A stretch of DNA of 22,452 nucleotides, taken from NCBI GenBank assembly GCA_030838025.1, contig JAUTXM010000424.1:1-22452 (forward strand), given 5' to 3'. A model generated the notes under the pieces. The model was not told the origin of the DNA. It made no database searches and was given only the letters and a program-made list of their open reading frames with translations. Numbering within the stretch: position 1 is the first letter of the stretch; each line of letters starts with the position of its first letter. A program made the position numbers and the translations under genes. This document shows positions 13,499 to 21,192 of the stretch, one piece after another. This stretch comes from Acidimicrobiaceae bacterium (lineage in GTDB: Bacteria; Actinomycetota; Acidimicrobiia; Acidimicrobiales; Palsa-688).

Positions 13499-14420
13499 TG
13501 GCGTCGCGGGCCACCCACCCGGTCCGGCCGAGGCCGCGTTGCGCCACCGCCCGCGAGGGGCCGGGGACCAAATGAAGGCCTCGGAACGCCGCCGCCGGAA
13601 GGCGATCCAGTTTGAACAGGCAGTTGTTCACCCGCCTGACCCAGCGATCGCGTGACTTGGCCGCCCGAAGCATCCGTGCCTTGTCCTCATGAAACCGCCA
13701 CAGCCTCTTGGCCGTCATCCAGGCCATGTCTCGCGCCACCACGACGACGAGGTCGCCCAGCAGGTTTTCGATCGTCGAGACCAAGGCCCGGTCGAATCCT
13801 CGCTCGAAGCGATTCTCGAAGTGCCGGCGCAACTGCTGCATGTGGAGCGCGAAGATCTGGTTGATCAGCTGGTAGTCCTCGTGATGGGTGCCTGAGTCGA
13901 GTTCCGAAGCCAAGACCGAACACGCCTTGATAAGGGCGAAGGGCAGGTCGAAGTTGACATGGGCGTTCACTCCGGCGATGGCAAACACCAGCGGTGAGAT
14001 GTCGCGCATCTCGCGGTGGTCGATCAGCGTCTGCCAGCAACTTGGTTGGAACTCCGGCGCCTCGCCGAATCCCAGCGCCTCCAGATAGCGGTTGGCGAAG
14101 GCCACGTCCAGGCATGCCAGAAAGGCCAGGTCTTGGAAGCGGGGATCGTCTTCGTCGAGCTCCTCGTAGCCCTTGGCGTGGACACAGCGCAGGACGTTCT
14201 TGGTAATCACGGTGTACAGGTAGTCGAAGCACGCCACACCGTCGTTCTCGTACAAGGGGTCCCGGCGGTCGGCGTCGACCTGGATGGCCTCGAGGGCTCG
14301 CACCACCTGGGCGACCCCCTCGGCGTCGTAGCGGTCGACCAGCGTCGGCGCGGGCGAGAGGAGATCGACCGAAGGCAGCGCGGGATCCACCTCCCATGTC
14401 GGGAGCGTCAGGGTATCCAT
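13494..14420 (-). CDS. DUF5995 family protein
   Basis: 308 residues from ATG 14420. The block YENDGVACFDYLYTVIT in the first third, the central HREMRDISPLVFAIAGVNAHVNFDLPFAL and the helical, Arg-rich remainder fit the uncharacterised DUF5995 family as I remember it. No signal peptide or membrane segment; the protein looks all-helical and cytoplasmic. Conserved His and Asp residues around GVNAHVNFDLP could bind a ligand or metal, which is speculation. The frame is open upstream inside the sigma gene, but ATG 14420 begins only 4 bases after the sigma stop, so the two are almost certainly one operon with the sigma factor gene first. Function unknown. Confidence 0.8.
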   Translation of the reverse strand: MDTLTLPTWEVDPALPSVDLLSPAPTLVDRYDAEGVAQVVRALEAIQVDADRRDPLYENDGVACFDYLYTVITKNVLRCVHAKGYEELDEDDPRFQDLAFLACLDVAFANRYLEALGFGEAPEFQPSCWQTLIDHREMRDISPLVFAIAGVNAHVNFDLPFALIKACSVLASELDSGTHHEDYQLINQIFALHMQQLRRHFENRFERGFDRALVSTIENLLGDLVVVVARDMAWMTAKRLWRFHEDKARMLRAAKSRDRWVRRVNNCLFKLDRLPAAAFRGLHLVPGPSRAVAQRGLGRTGWVARDAT

Positions 14421-14424
14421 CGCA

Positions 14425-15036
14425 CTAGGCGGCCGCGAGCTCGAGCAGGACCGGTGCGGCGCGCAGCCGCTCGAGGCATCGCTGCCGAGTCGGGCCGATG
14501 CTCCCGATCGGCATGCCGACGGTCTCCGCCACCTCCTCGTAGCTCGCAAGTGGCGTGTCCATCAACACCTCGAGCAGCGAACGCCACCGGGGCGGCAGGC
14601 AGTCGAAGGCCTCGCGCAAGGCGGCATCGCGTTCTTCACTCAGCAGTGCGAAGTCGATGTCACCGTCGCTGGCGCGCTCGTCGAGGTCAAGGGAGTCGGC
14701 CACGACGACCTCACGTTCCGCGTGCCGCAGCACCCGAAGACACTCGTTGCGGGTGACCGATGCCAGCCACGCGCCGACGCTTCCCGGTTGGCGGATTCGA
14801 CCGATGTTCTCGATGAGACGCAACCAGACGACCTGACTGACATCCGCGACGTCGGCGCCGTTCAGCCGGTAACCCCACGCAATCGACCACACCAGGCCCG
14901 AGTACCTCTGGACCAGGGCCTCGGTTGCCCCCCGGTCGCCATGGGCCGCGGCCGAGACAAGCGTGGACACGATGCGGCGATCCTCGTGATCGCCCACGAG
15001 GTCGAAATAGGAGCGGCGGTCGTCGGGCTGGAGCAT
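14425..15036 (-). CDS. RNA polymerase sigma factor, sigma-70 family (ECF-like)
   Basis: 203 residues from ATG 15036. Sigma region 2 spans roughly 25-100 (ATEALVQRYSGLVWSIAWGYRL, then VVWLRLIENIGRIRQPGSVGAWLASVTRNEC), and region 4 spans about 140-195 (LREAFDCLPPRWRSLLEVLMDTPLASYEEVAETVGMPIGSI ... RCLERLRAAP), the expected two-domain ECF layout. AGGAGG at 15041-15046 (read on the minus strand) is 4 bases before ATG 15036 and only 1 before ATG 15039; ATG 15066 is a longer in-frame alternative. No anti-sigma gene is adjacent; the co-transcribed gene is DUF5995. Its region 2 closely resembles the orphan protein at 18668. A perfect palindrome (15089-15113) lies just upstream and may control it. Confidence 0.9.
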   Translation of the reverse strand: MLQPDDRRSYFDLVGDHEDRRIVSTLVSAAAHGDRGATEALVQRYSGLVWSIAWGYRLNGADVADVSQVVWLRLIENIGRIRQPGSVGAWLASVTRNECLRVLRHAEREVVVADSLDLDERASDGDIDFALLSEERDAALREAFDCLPPRWRSLLEVLMDTPLASYEEVAETVGMPIGSIGPTRQRCLERLRAAPVLLELAAA

Positions 15037-15040
15037 CATT

Positions 15041-15046
15041 CCTCCT
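15041..15046 (-). promoter_or_regulatory. Shine-Dalgarno AGGAGG deciding the sigma factor start
   Basis: On the minus strand AGGAGG is followed by A, then two tandem ATG codons (15039, 15036). The second ATG has the more usable spacing, while the longer start at 15066 lies upstream of this site. Confidence 0.6.
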
Positions 15047-15088
15047 ACGGCGTCTACTGGGGCCATCCTCGCGCCCTGGGTATACGCT

Positions 15089-15113
15089 GTATATAAGGCA
15101 ACGCCTTATATAC
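15089..15113. promoter_or_regulatory. Perfect AT-rich palindrome, candidate operator upstream of the sigma gene
   Basis: GTATATAAGGC, spacer AAC, GCCTTATATAC: 11-bp arms with no mismatch. It lies between the stop of the large LuxR-type regulator (15127) and the sigma factor start, both on the minus strand. The AT content stands out in this GC-rich DNA. No T-tract follows on the minus strand, so an operator or promoter overlap is favoured over a terminator. Confidence 0.6.
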
Positions 15114-15126
15114 CGTTTGTGACGAC

Positions 15127-18100
15127 TTATTCCGGCGGTGCCCGGTGCTCGACCAGGCCCGCCTGGTGGGCCAGGGCGATCGCCTGGACCCGGGACTTGA
15201 CCGCAAGCTTGCGAAGGATGTTCGTGACGTGCACGCTCGCCGTTTTGCCACTGATGAAGAGGCGTTGCCCGATCTGGTTGTTGGTCAGGCCTTCCGGTAA
15301 CAGCAGCCAGACCTCCAGCTCACGACCGCTCAGCCCGTATCGGGCCTGGATCGCCGCACGGTCCGCACCAGCGACGGTTCCGCCGCCGATCCCGCCGGCC
15401 TGGCTGCTCGTATGGGTGCCGGCGTGCGTGGCCGCCTGGCCGCTGGCATGGGTGCCCGCCTGGCCGCTGCCATGGCTGCCCGCTCGGCTGCCGGCGTGGG
15501 TACCGGCTTCGGAGCCGGCATCCACGCGGGGCTCCGTGCCTGGCGTCTGGCCGGCCGGGACCGATCGGCCGTCGGCGCCGGGTTCCGCCGCGGCCGTCGC
15601 TTCCGACGTTGCGGCCGCAAGGGTGACGCGTGCCCGGCGAGCCAAGGACTCGACCTCGCGCCGGAACGGCACCGCTCCGAGGCGCACCGCGGTCTGATGG
15701 GCGCTGCGAAGGAGTTCCGCGGCTCGAGCCGACCGACTATGCCTGGCAAGCAACGCCTCGGCCTCACGCCAGGTGGCATAGGCGGACGGGTACGGCTGCT
15801 GCAGTTCGCGCCAGCGCCGAGCGGCGTCGGCCCACACGTCGGGCGCCGGTCGCCCCTCCGCCCGCGATGCTTCTCCCTGGCACAGCCTCAGGTAGGCCTC
15901 GACGGCCTGCAGGATGGACGGGGCTGCGTCGGCGGTGTCGTCGGCCAGGTTCTCGACTTGAGCCTGCAGTCCGGCGGCGAGCGTGAGCGCGCTCTCGAGC
16001 GCGGCTGGATCGCGCCGGGCTCGAGACTGCTCGGCGATGTCTGCCTCGGCCCGCAAACCATGCCAGATGAGCGGTGCCAGCAGCCATACGTCGTCACTCC
16101 CGCTGACCGACGCCAGGATGCCCCGGTTGACGGCCTGGCGCGCCTGCGTCGCCCGACCCATCCAAAGGTCGACACCGGCTCGCAATGTCAGCAAGGGAGC
16201 CTCGTAACGTGGACCGAGACCGCTTGCGGCCAAGTCCTCTACCGCGTTCAGATCGGCCTCGGCGGCCTCGAAGTCACCTCGGCCCACCGACAACTTGGCC
16301 CGCGCCAGGCACAGGTCGATCGCGGCCGTCCCCGTGGGCCTGGCGGCCAGGGACTGCTGCAGGAGCCGGTCGGCCTCCGGCCAGCGACCCAACCGGAACA
16401 AAGTGTTGATCGCGATGGCCTGAAGCGCCACGCCGAAGGTGCGTTCGAGCCCGAGTCGGCGGACGCGGGCGACGCCTCGCTCGGCAATCTCGGCCGCCTC
16501 AGACAGGCGGTTGAGCGGTCCTGAGAAAAGCCCCGCCCGGTTGAGATAGGCCCGTCCGATGTCCTCGGGGTTGCCCAACGCTTCGGCAATGACCTGCGCT
16601 CGTTCGAGCGCCATCACCCCCGACGTCGAGTCGCCAAGAAACGCCAGGTCGAAGCCGAGTGTGGCGAGGATCTGGCTCTCCTCGAGTTGTGCCCCGGCTT
16701 GGCGAGCTACCAATAAGGCCGCCTCCGCGTACTCCCGCGACGCCCGATAGCGTCCTGACAGCATGAGGGCCTCGGCATAGGCGCCTTCGACGCTCGCACG
16801 GTCATGGCTGGCTTCTTCGGTTGATACTGAGCGAACCGCCTCCTCGTAGGCCTTCAGCGCCTCGTGGCTGTCGCCCGCGGCCCACAGATACCGGCCCAGC
16901 TTCTGCTGACGTACCGCCCGTTGGGTACTCGGCGGGCGCGTTGGCGAGGTGCCGGATCCGCCCCCCGTGGTGCCGCGTTCCGCGCTGGGGGAATCGTCGG
17001 TGGCGGACAAGGCGGCGCGAATGAGGTGGCTGGCCCGCCGGTGCTCCCCGGCCAGATGCGCCACCTCGGCCGCCCGTTCGAACAGATCGGAGCGTCGGAG
17101 TCCGACGATCTCATGCGGACGGGCCACCTTTTCCCAGACCTCGATTGCCCGCTCGTAGTGGCGCTGCGCTTCGGCGAAGCCGTAGATCGCTGCTGCGGCC
17201 CCCGCCGCTTCGACCGCCGCGCCGAGCGCCCGCTCCGGATCGCCGGCGGCGTACCAGTGATAGGCGAGCTTGGCCGCGGCCACGCTGTCGGGGCGGCGGT
17301 CGAGCCCTCGGCTGAGGGCCTGTCCGTACGCTGCGTGGAATATCTGTCGCTCGCCCGGCAGCAACTCCTCGTACAGGACCTCCTGCATGAGGCTGTGCCG
17401 AAAGCGGTAGGTGTCCCCGTCGGTGTTTACAGCCAGTAGTTGGTGCTCGACACAGTCGCGAAGCGCCGCCACCAGGTCGCCGTCGGGAACGCCGGCAACC
17501 TCGGCCAGCAGCGGATAGGACACTCGATCACTCGCCACCGCCACAAGCCGCAGGACCCGACGTGCCGCTTCGGGCAGTACATCGATCCGGCACAACAGGA
17601 TGTGGCGCAGGGTTGGAGGGAGCTCGTTTCCGTAGCCGTATCCGACCGCCGCCACCAGTTCCTCGGCGAAGAAGGCGTTTCCGTCCGACCGGTCCCACGT
17701 CAGCTTCACCAACTCCTCCTCGGGCGGGCGCCCGAGGATTCCATGGAGCTGAGCCACCATCTCGGGGAACGTGAACGGTTGGAGATCGATGAACTCGGCC
17801 CGCCTGCTCCGGCGCAGCTCCGCCAACAGCGGCTGGAGTGAGTGGCGCCGTCCCAGCGCCTCACTTCGGTAGGTCAGGATCGTCATGACCGGGTCCTGGT
17901 GAAGGTTGGCCAGCAAGAACGCCGTGAGGTCGCGAGTCGATCGATCCGCCCAGTGGACATCCTCGATGACCAGCACGACCGGGGCTCGCTCCGACAGCGC
18001 GCGCAAGACCCACAAAATGCGTTCGAACAGCGGGATCGCCCCGGCGCCTGGCGGGTCGGCCACATCCGGTGCAGGCCCCCCGGGATCCGCACTCGGCTGC

Positions 18101-18498
18101 TCACTCAGGCCTCCACTCGGGCCGGCCCCCGGTGCCCCGGCGCCTTCGGCGCTCGCCCCGGGCCGCAGACCGGCGCTCGCAGCGGCGTCGGCCATCGACG
18201 GTCGGACCGACTCCGGTTGGACCAAGCCGACCTGGCTCCACACCGGACGTAGCGCCTCGAGAACCGCCCAATAGGGCGGGCCCTTCTCCCCGAAATCCGT
18301 ACATCCCCCCAAAAGCACGATTGCCCCCCGGGCACGCGCCCGAGTGACGAACTCCGTGACGAGACGGGTCTTGCCCACCCCACTCTCGCCCCCGACGACG
18401 ACGATCGCGGCCTTGCCGGCCACAGTGTCGGCGAGGCCACCGTCCAAGTGGTCCAGTTCCTCTGTCCGACCGATAAACGGTCGGTCGCCTCCGGACAT
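15127..18498 (-). CDS. Large AAA-ATPase LuxR-family transcriptional regulator (LAL / MalT-like)
   Basis: 1123 residues from ATG 18498 (GTG 18504 is two codons longer and cannot be excluded; TAATCT lies 5 bases before it, a possible -10). The N-terminal STAND-type ATPase has Walker A GGESGVGKT (36-44) and Walker B PVVLVIEDVHWADRSTRD. Between them is a Gly/Ala/Pro-rich insert (about 105-160). A long helical middle (about 440-980) with alanine-rich helix pairs looks like TPR-type repeats (for example RAYLNRAGLFSG, EADIAEQSRAR). Residues ~985-1050 form a Gly/Thr/His/Ser-rich linker, then a LuxR helix-turn-helix closes the protein (LSGRELEVWLLL ... NNQIGQRLFISGKTASVHVTNIL). Such proteins bind an inducer via the TPR region and hydrolyse or bind ATP to switch on transcription. 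Targets may include the neighbouring sigma gene, which is inference. Confidence 0.9.
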   Translation of the reverse strand: MSGGDRPFIGRTEELDHLDGGLADTVAGKAAIVVVGGESGVGKTRLVTEFVTRARARGAIVLLGGCTDFGEKGPPYWAVLEALRPVWSQVGLVQPESVRPSMADAAASAGLRPGASAEGAGAPGAGPSGGLSEQPSADPGGPAPDVADPPGAGAIPLFERILWVLRALSERAPVVLVIEDVHWADRSTRDLTAFLLANLHQDPVMTILTYRSEALGRRHSLQPLLAELRRSRRAEFIDLQPFTFPEMVAQLHGILGRPPEEELVKLTWDRSDGNAFFAEELVAAVGYGYGNELPPTLRHILLCRIDVLPEAARRVLRLVAVASDRVSYPLLAEVAGVPDGDLVAALRDCVEHQLLAVNTDGDTYRFRHSLMQEVLYEELLPGERQIFHAAYGQALSRGLDRRPDSVAAAKLAYHWYAAGDPERALGAAVEAAGAAAAIYGFAEAQRHYERAIEVWEKVARPHEIVGLRRSDLFERAAEVAHLAGEHRRASHLIRAALSATDDSPSAERGTTGGGSGTSPTRPPSTQRAVRQQKLGRYLWAAGDSHEALKAYEEAVRSVSTEEASHDRASVEGAYAEALMLSGRYRASREYAEAALLVARQAGAQLEESQILATLGFDLAFLGDSTSGVMALERAQVIAEALGNPEDIGRAYLNRAGLFSGPLNRLSEAAEIAERGVARVRRLGLERTFGVALQAIAINTLFRLGRWPEADRLLQQSLAARPTGTAAIDLCLARAKLSVGRGDFEAAEADLNAVEDLAASGLGPRYEAPLLTLRAGVDLWMGRATQARQAVNRGILASVSGSDDVWLLAPLIWHGLRAEADIAEQSRARRDPAALESALTLAAGLQAQVENLADDTADAAPSILQAVEAYLRLCQGEASRAEGRPAPDVWADAARRWRELQQPYPSAYATWREAEALLARHSRSARAAELLRSAHQTAVRLGAVPFRREVESLARRARVTLAAATSEATAAAEPGADGRSVPAGQTPGTEPRVDAGSEAGTHAGSRAGSHGSGQAGTHASGQAATHAGTHTSSQAGGIGGGTVAGADRAAIQARYGLSGRELEVWLLLPEGLTNNQIGQRLFISGKTASVHVTNILRKLAVKSRVQAIALAHQAGLVEHRAPPE

Positions 18499-18667
18499 TG
18501 GCACTACGCAGATTATTCCTCACGGGCCAGGGGGCGGGGCGAGCACCCGAGGAGCGAGGGGGAAGGCGCGGCGACGCGTATCAGAGCCGGACTGTCGATG
18601 CTCTGGTACATGAATCGGCTCGACCGGACGCCGCTCGGACACTAATGGCAACGATTGGAGTCTCGAA

Positions 18668-18991
18668 ATGAGATCACCCGACCGAACGACTGCTTCCAAA
18701 AACCGCCCTTCAAGGAGCGACGTCGGTCAGCTCGTAATCGGTGCCGCAGACGGTGACTGCCGGGCCTGGGATGAGCTCGTTGCCAGCTATTCGGATCTCG
18801 TCTCGTCGATCACAATGGCCCACCGGCTGAATGTCGAAGACGCGGCTCGCGTCGAGGCAGCGGCTTGGATTCGACTCGGTCACAACCTGGGCAAGATACG
18901 CCAACCCGACCGGGTTGGGGCATGGCTCGGCGCAGTGGTGCGAGACGAATGCGTGAAGGCGCTTACGACATCTCGGTGCACCGCCGCGTAG
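18668..18991 (+). CDS. Sigma-70 region-2-only protein, truncated or orphan sigma-like
   Basis: 107 residues. From about 20 to 100 it aligns by eye with region 2 of the sigma factor at 14425: both share YS-LV-SI, RLN--D-A-V, W-RL--N-G-IRQP--VGAWL--V-R-EC. The protein then stops, with no region 4 and no room for one, since the PPK2 gene starts 10 bases later. GGAG at 18657-18660 is 7 bases before ATG 18668, so it appears to be translated. It could be a decayed sigma gene, a one-domain sigma that needs a partner for -35 contact, or a competitor for core polymerase. DNA here is somewhat less GC-rich than in its neighbours. It is divergent from the LuxR-type regulator and probably co-transcribed with ppk2. 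Confidence 0.7.
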   Translation: MRSPDRTTASKNRPSRSDVGQLVIGAADGDCRAWDELVASYSDLVSSITMAHRLNVEDAARVEAAAWIRLGHNLGKIRQPDRVGAWLGAVVRDECVKALTTSRCTAA

Positions 18992-19001
18992 CCTGAGGAA
19001 G

Positions 19002-19811
19002 GTGGACACCGACACCCCCGACACCCCGAAACGGCTCTCCGGCAAGGAGTCTGAGAAGGAGCTCGAGCGCCTTCAGATCGAATTGCTCTACATGCAGGAG
19101 TGGATCCAGCACCATGGCGTACGGTTGCTGGTTCTCTTCGAAGGCCGCGATACGGCTGGCAAGGGCGGAACGATCAAGCGAGTGACCGAATTCCTCAACC
19201 CCCGATTTTGCCGGGTGGTAGCCCTTCCTGCACCGACTGAGCGGGAGCGCACACAGTGGTACTTCCAGCGCTATCTGGCACACCTTCCGGCGGCCGGGGA
19301 AATTGTCCTTTTCGACCGGAGTTGGTACAACCGAGCAGGTGTCGAGCGGGTTATGGGCTACTGCACGGAGGAGGAGTACGGCCAGTTCATGCGCGATTGC
19401 CCGCAGATCGAACGGTCGCTCATTCGATCCGGCATTGTGCTCGTCAAATACTGGTTGTCGGTGAGTGATGAGGAACAAGAGCGGAGGTTTCAGCAGCGGA
19501 TTGCCAATCCGCACAAGCGGTGGAAACTAAGCACAAATGATCTTCAGGCTCGGGCCCACTGGGTCGACTACTCCGAGGCCAAGGACGAGATGTTCGCCTA
19601 TACCGACACCAAGGAATCACCATGGTGGGTGGTCGAGGCGGATGACAAGCGGGCAGCGCGGCTCAACCTGATCAGCCACCTGCTCACGATGGTGCCCCAC
19701 GAACACACGACCGACCCACCGATCGAACTGCCCCCCCGCCAGAAGCGGGCCTATGTGCGGCCCCCCAAGGAGGAGCAGCGAATGGTCCCCACGAGGTACA
19801 AGGTGGGGTGA
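19002..19811 (+). CDS. ppk2: Polyphosphate kinase 2 (PPK2 family)
   Basis: 269 residues, the usual length of a single-domain PPK2. Walker A FEGRDTAGKGGTIKR (46-60), the second catalytic block LFDRSWYNRAGVERVMGYCT (103-122) with Asp105/Arg106, and later KYWLSVSDEEQERRF and NPHKRWKLSTNDLQA are classic PPK2 motifs. It transfers phosphate between polyphosphate and nucleotides in the cytoplasm; features resemble the class I group that mainly phosphorylates NDP, but I cannot fix the direction or substrate. GTG 19002 is the first usable start; GAGGAA lies only 1 base upstream, so initiation may depend on coupling to the preceding gene, 10 bases away. An ADP/GDP regeneration or stress role is inferred. 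Confidence 0.93.
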   Translation: MDTDTPDTPKRLSGKESEKELERLQIELLYMQEWIQHHGVRLLVLFEGRDTAGKGGTIKRVTEFLNPRFCRVVALPAPTERERTQWYFQRYLAHLPAAGEIVLFDRSWYNRAGVERVMGYCTEEEYGQFMRDCPQIERSLIRSGIVLVKYWLSVSDEEQERRFQQRIANPHKRWKLSTNDLQARAHWVDYSEAKDEMFAYTDTKESPWWVVEADDKRAARLNLISHLLTMVPHEHTTDPPIELPPRQKRAYVRPPKEEQRMVPTRYKVG

Positions 19812-19870
19812 GGGGCGCTTGGAGGCCAAGAGCCACCGCCGGCGCGCGGCTACGCTTCGTCCGGACAGAC

Positions 19871-20032
19871 ATATGAGGTGCCCCTCCGGGGGAGAATCTG
19901 GGAAGCCGGTGAGATTCCGGCACGGGTCCCGCCACTGTGACCAGGGAGCCGCCGTCGAACGACGCCACTGGATCATCTGATCTGGGAAGGCAGGCGGAGG
20001 CGCTGATCTGGAAGTCAGGAGACCGGCCTCAC
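19871..20032 (+). ncRNA. Cobalamin (B12) riboswitch aptamer upstream of cobT
   Basis: The conserved core is obvious: GAGGTGCCC (19875-19883), GGGAAGCCGGTGAGATTCCGGC region (19900-19921), GCCACTGTGA (19931-19940), and the B12 box AAGTCAGGAGACC (20012-20024). The order and spacing match the adenosylcobalamin-type riboswitch family. The exact 5' edge is approximate. The gene it precedes, cobT, belongs to cobalamin synthesis, so end-product feedback is the expected logic. Confidence 0.93.
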
Positions 20033-20108
20033 CGATGGTCACAGGCTGCGGAGGCCCCGCCCGTGTCCGGTCCCGATCTGTCTCCTGGCCTCGTGCGAAG
20101 GAGAACAT
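20014..20108 (+). promoter_or_regulatory. Riboswitch expression platform: RBS-sequestering hairpin and competing pairing
   Basis: TCTCCT (20081-20086) is complementary to AGGAGA (20099-20104), covering the Shine-Dalgarno AAGGAG (20098-20103) of cobT, with a 12-base loop. The same TCTCCT strand, as GTCTCCTGGC (20080-20089), also pairs over 10 positions (one G-U) with GTCAGGAGAC (20014-20023) inside the B12 box. The two pairings cannot coexist. With B12 bound, the box would be held in the aptamer and the hairpin would hide the RBS; without B12 the box would free it. A second hairpin GGCCTC/GAGGCC (20025-20030, 20051-20056) may also form. Confidence 0.7.
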
Positions 20109-21188
20109 ATGACTCGATCGTTCGACACTGCGGCAGCCGCCGTCGGCCCCCTCGATGCCACGGCCATGGCCGACGCGGTGGCACGTCAACGCAGGTTGAC
20201 CAAACCGGCAGGGTCGCTCGGCCAACTCGAGGCCATTGGTAATCAGCTTTGCGGGATTTCCGGGTGCTGCCCGCCCCCGTTGCCCACCCCAGCGGCAGTC
20301 GCGGTGTTCGCCGGGGACCACGGGGTGCTCGCCGAAGGAGTCACACCCTGGCCTCGAGAGGTAACGGCTCAAATGGTGGCCAACTTCGTGGCCGGCGGCG
20401 CCGCCATCAGCGTGCTGGCCCGGCAATCCGGCGCCAACCTCATCGTGGTCGACGTGGGCGTTGCCACCGATCTCTCGGCGCTGGGGCTCGACGGGGCGCC
20501 GGGGCTGCGCCGGCGACGGGTGCGAGCGGGCACCGGCAACCTGGCGGTGGAACCCGCCATGACCGAAGAGGAGGCCCGGCGAGCCCTCGACGTCGGGGCC
20601 GAGACGGCGACCGAGCTACTGGAAGGCGGCGCCCGGTGCCTGGTGACGGGCGAGATGGGGATCGGCAGTACCACGCCCGCGGCGGCGCTCATCGCGGCGT
20701 GCACGGGAGTGTCGCCGGTGCAGGTCACCGGACGCGGCACGGGCATCGACGACGCCACCTTGGCCCACAAGGTGGCGGTGATCCAACAGGCGCTGTTGCT
20801 CCACGCGTCAGCCCTCGACGATGGCCCGCTGGCCCTCCTGGCGGCCGTCGGCGGCTTGGAGATCGCAGCGCTGGTGGGGTTCATCGTCGGCGGGGCTGCG
20901 GCGCGGGTTCCCGTGGTCGTCGACGGTGTCATCGCCGACGCCGCCCTGCTGGTCGCGGTGTCCCTCGTGCCCGAGGTGGTGGGGTTCTGTATCGCGGGTC
21001 ACCGATCGGCCGAGCCGGGTGCCACCGCCGTTTTGGATCACCTGGGACTCGACGCGGTGCTCGACCTCAGGATGCGCCTCGGTGAGGGCAGCGGCGCCTG
21101 CCTGGCGCTGCCGGTCATCGAAGCCAGCGCCCGCCTCCTTGGCGAGATGGCCACCTTCGATTCGGCCGGGGTCACCGAGAAGAGTTAG
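20109..21188 (+). CDS. cobT: Nicotinate-nucleotide--dimethylbenzimidazole phosphoribosyltransferase CobT
   Basis: 359 residues, normal family length. It transfers phosphoribose from nicotinate mononucleotide to dimethylbenzimidazole, making alpha-ribazole phosphate for the lower ligand of cobalamin. Family landmarks: RRLTKPAGSLGQLE, FAGDHGVLAEGVTPWPREVT, GEMGIGSTTPAAALIA, GRGTGIDD, and RLGEGSGA, whose Glu326 corresponds to the catalytic Glu317 of the Salmonella enzyme. ATG 20109 is 5 bases after AAGGAG. Translation is most likely governed by the cobalamin riboswitch directly upstream. It stands apart from the corrin genes at the left edge but serves the same pathway. It converges with the DUF899 gene, 4 bases between stops. 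Confidence 0.96.
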   Translation: MTRSFDTAAAAVGPLDATAMADAVARQRRLTKPAGSLGQLEAIGNQLCGISGCCPPPLPTPAAVAVFAGDHGVLAEGVTPWPREVTAQMVANFVAGGAAISVLARQSGANLIVVDVGVATDLSALGLDGAPGLRRRRVRAGTGNLAVEPAMTEEEARRALDVGAETATELLEGGARCLVTGEMGIGSTTPAAALIAACTGVSPVQVTGRGTGIDDATLAHKVAVIQQALLLHASALDDGPLALLAAVGGLEIAALVGFIVGGAAARVPVVVDGVIADAALLVAVSLVPEVVGFCIAGHRSAEPGATAVLDHLGLDAVLDLRMRLGEGSGACLALPVIEASARLLGEMATFDSAGVTEKS

Positions 21189-21192
21189 CTGG

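Noticed and set aside
15412..16524. 370-residue plus-strand frame opposite the LuxR-type regulator
   Set aside because: It is antisense to the TPR-like and linker region and has repetitive composition caused by the linker.
18505..18667. Search for extra small genes or a region-4 remnant around the orphan sigma-2 protein
   Set aside because: The upstream gap has no frame with an RBS, and downstream the ppk2 gene starts 10 bases after the stop, leaving no room for a sigma region 4 in any frame.
19818..19830. CTTGG/CCAAG hairpin just after ppk2
   Set aside because: The stem is 5 bp with a 3-base loop; too weak to call as a terminator.
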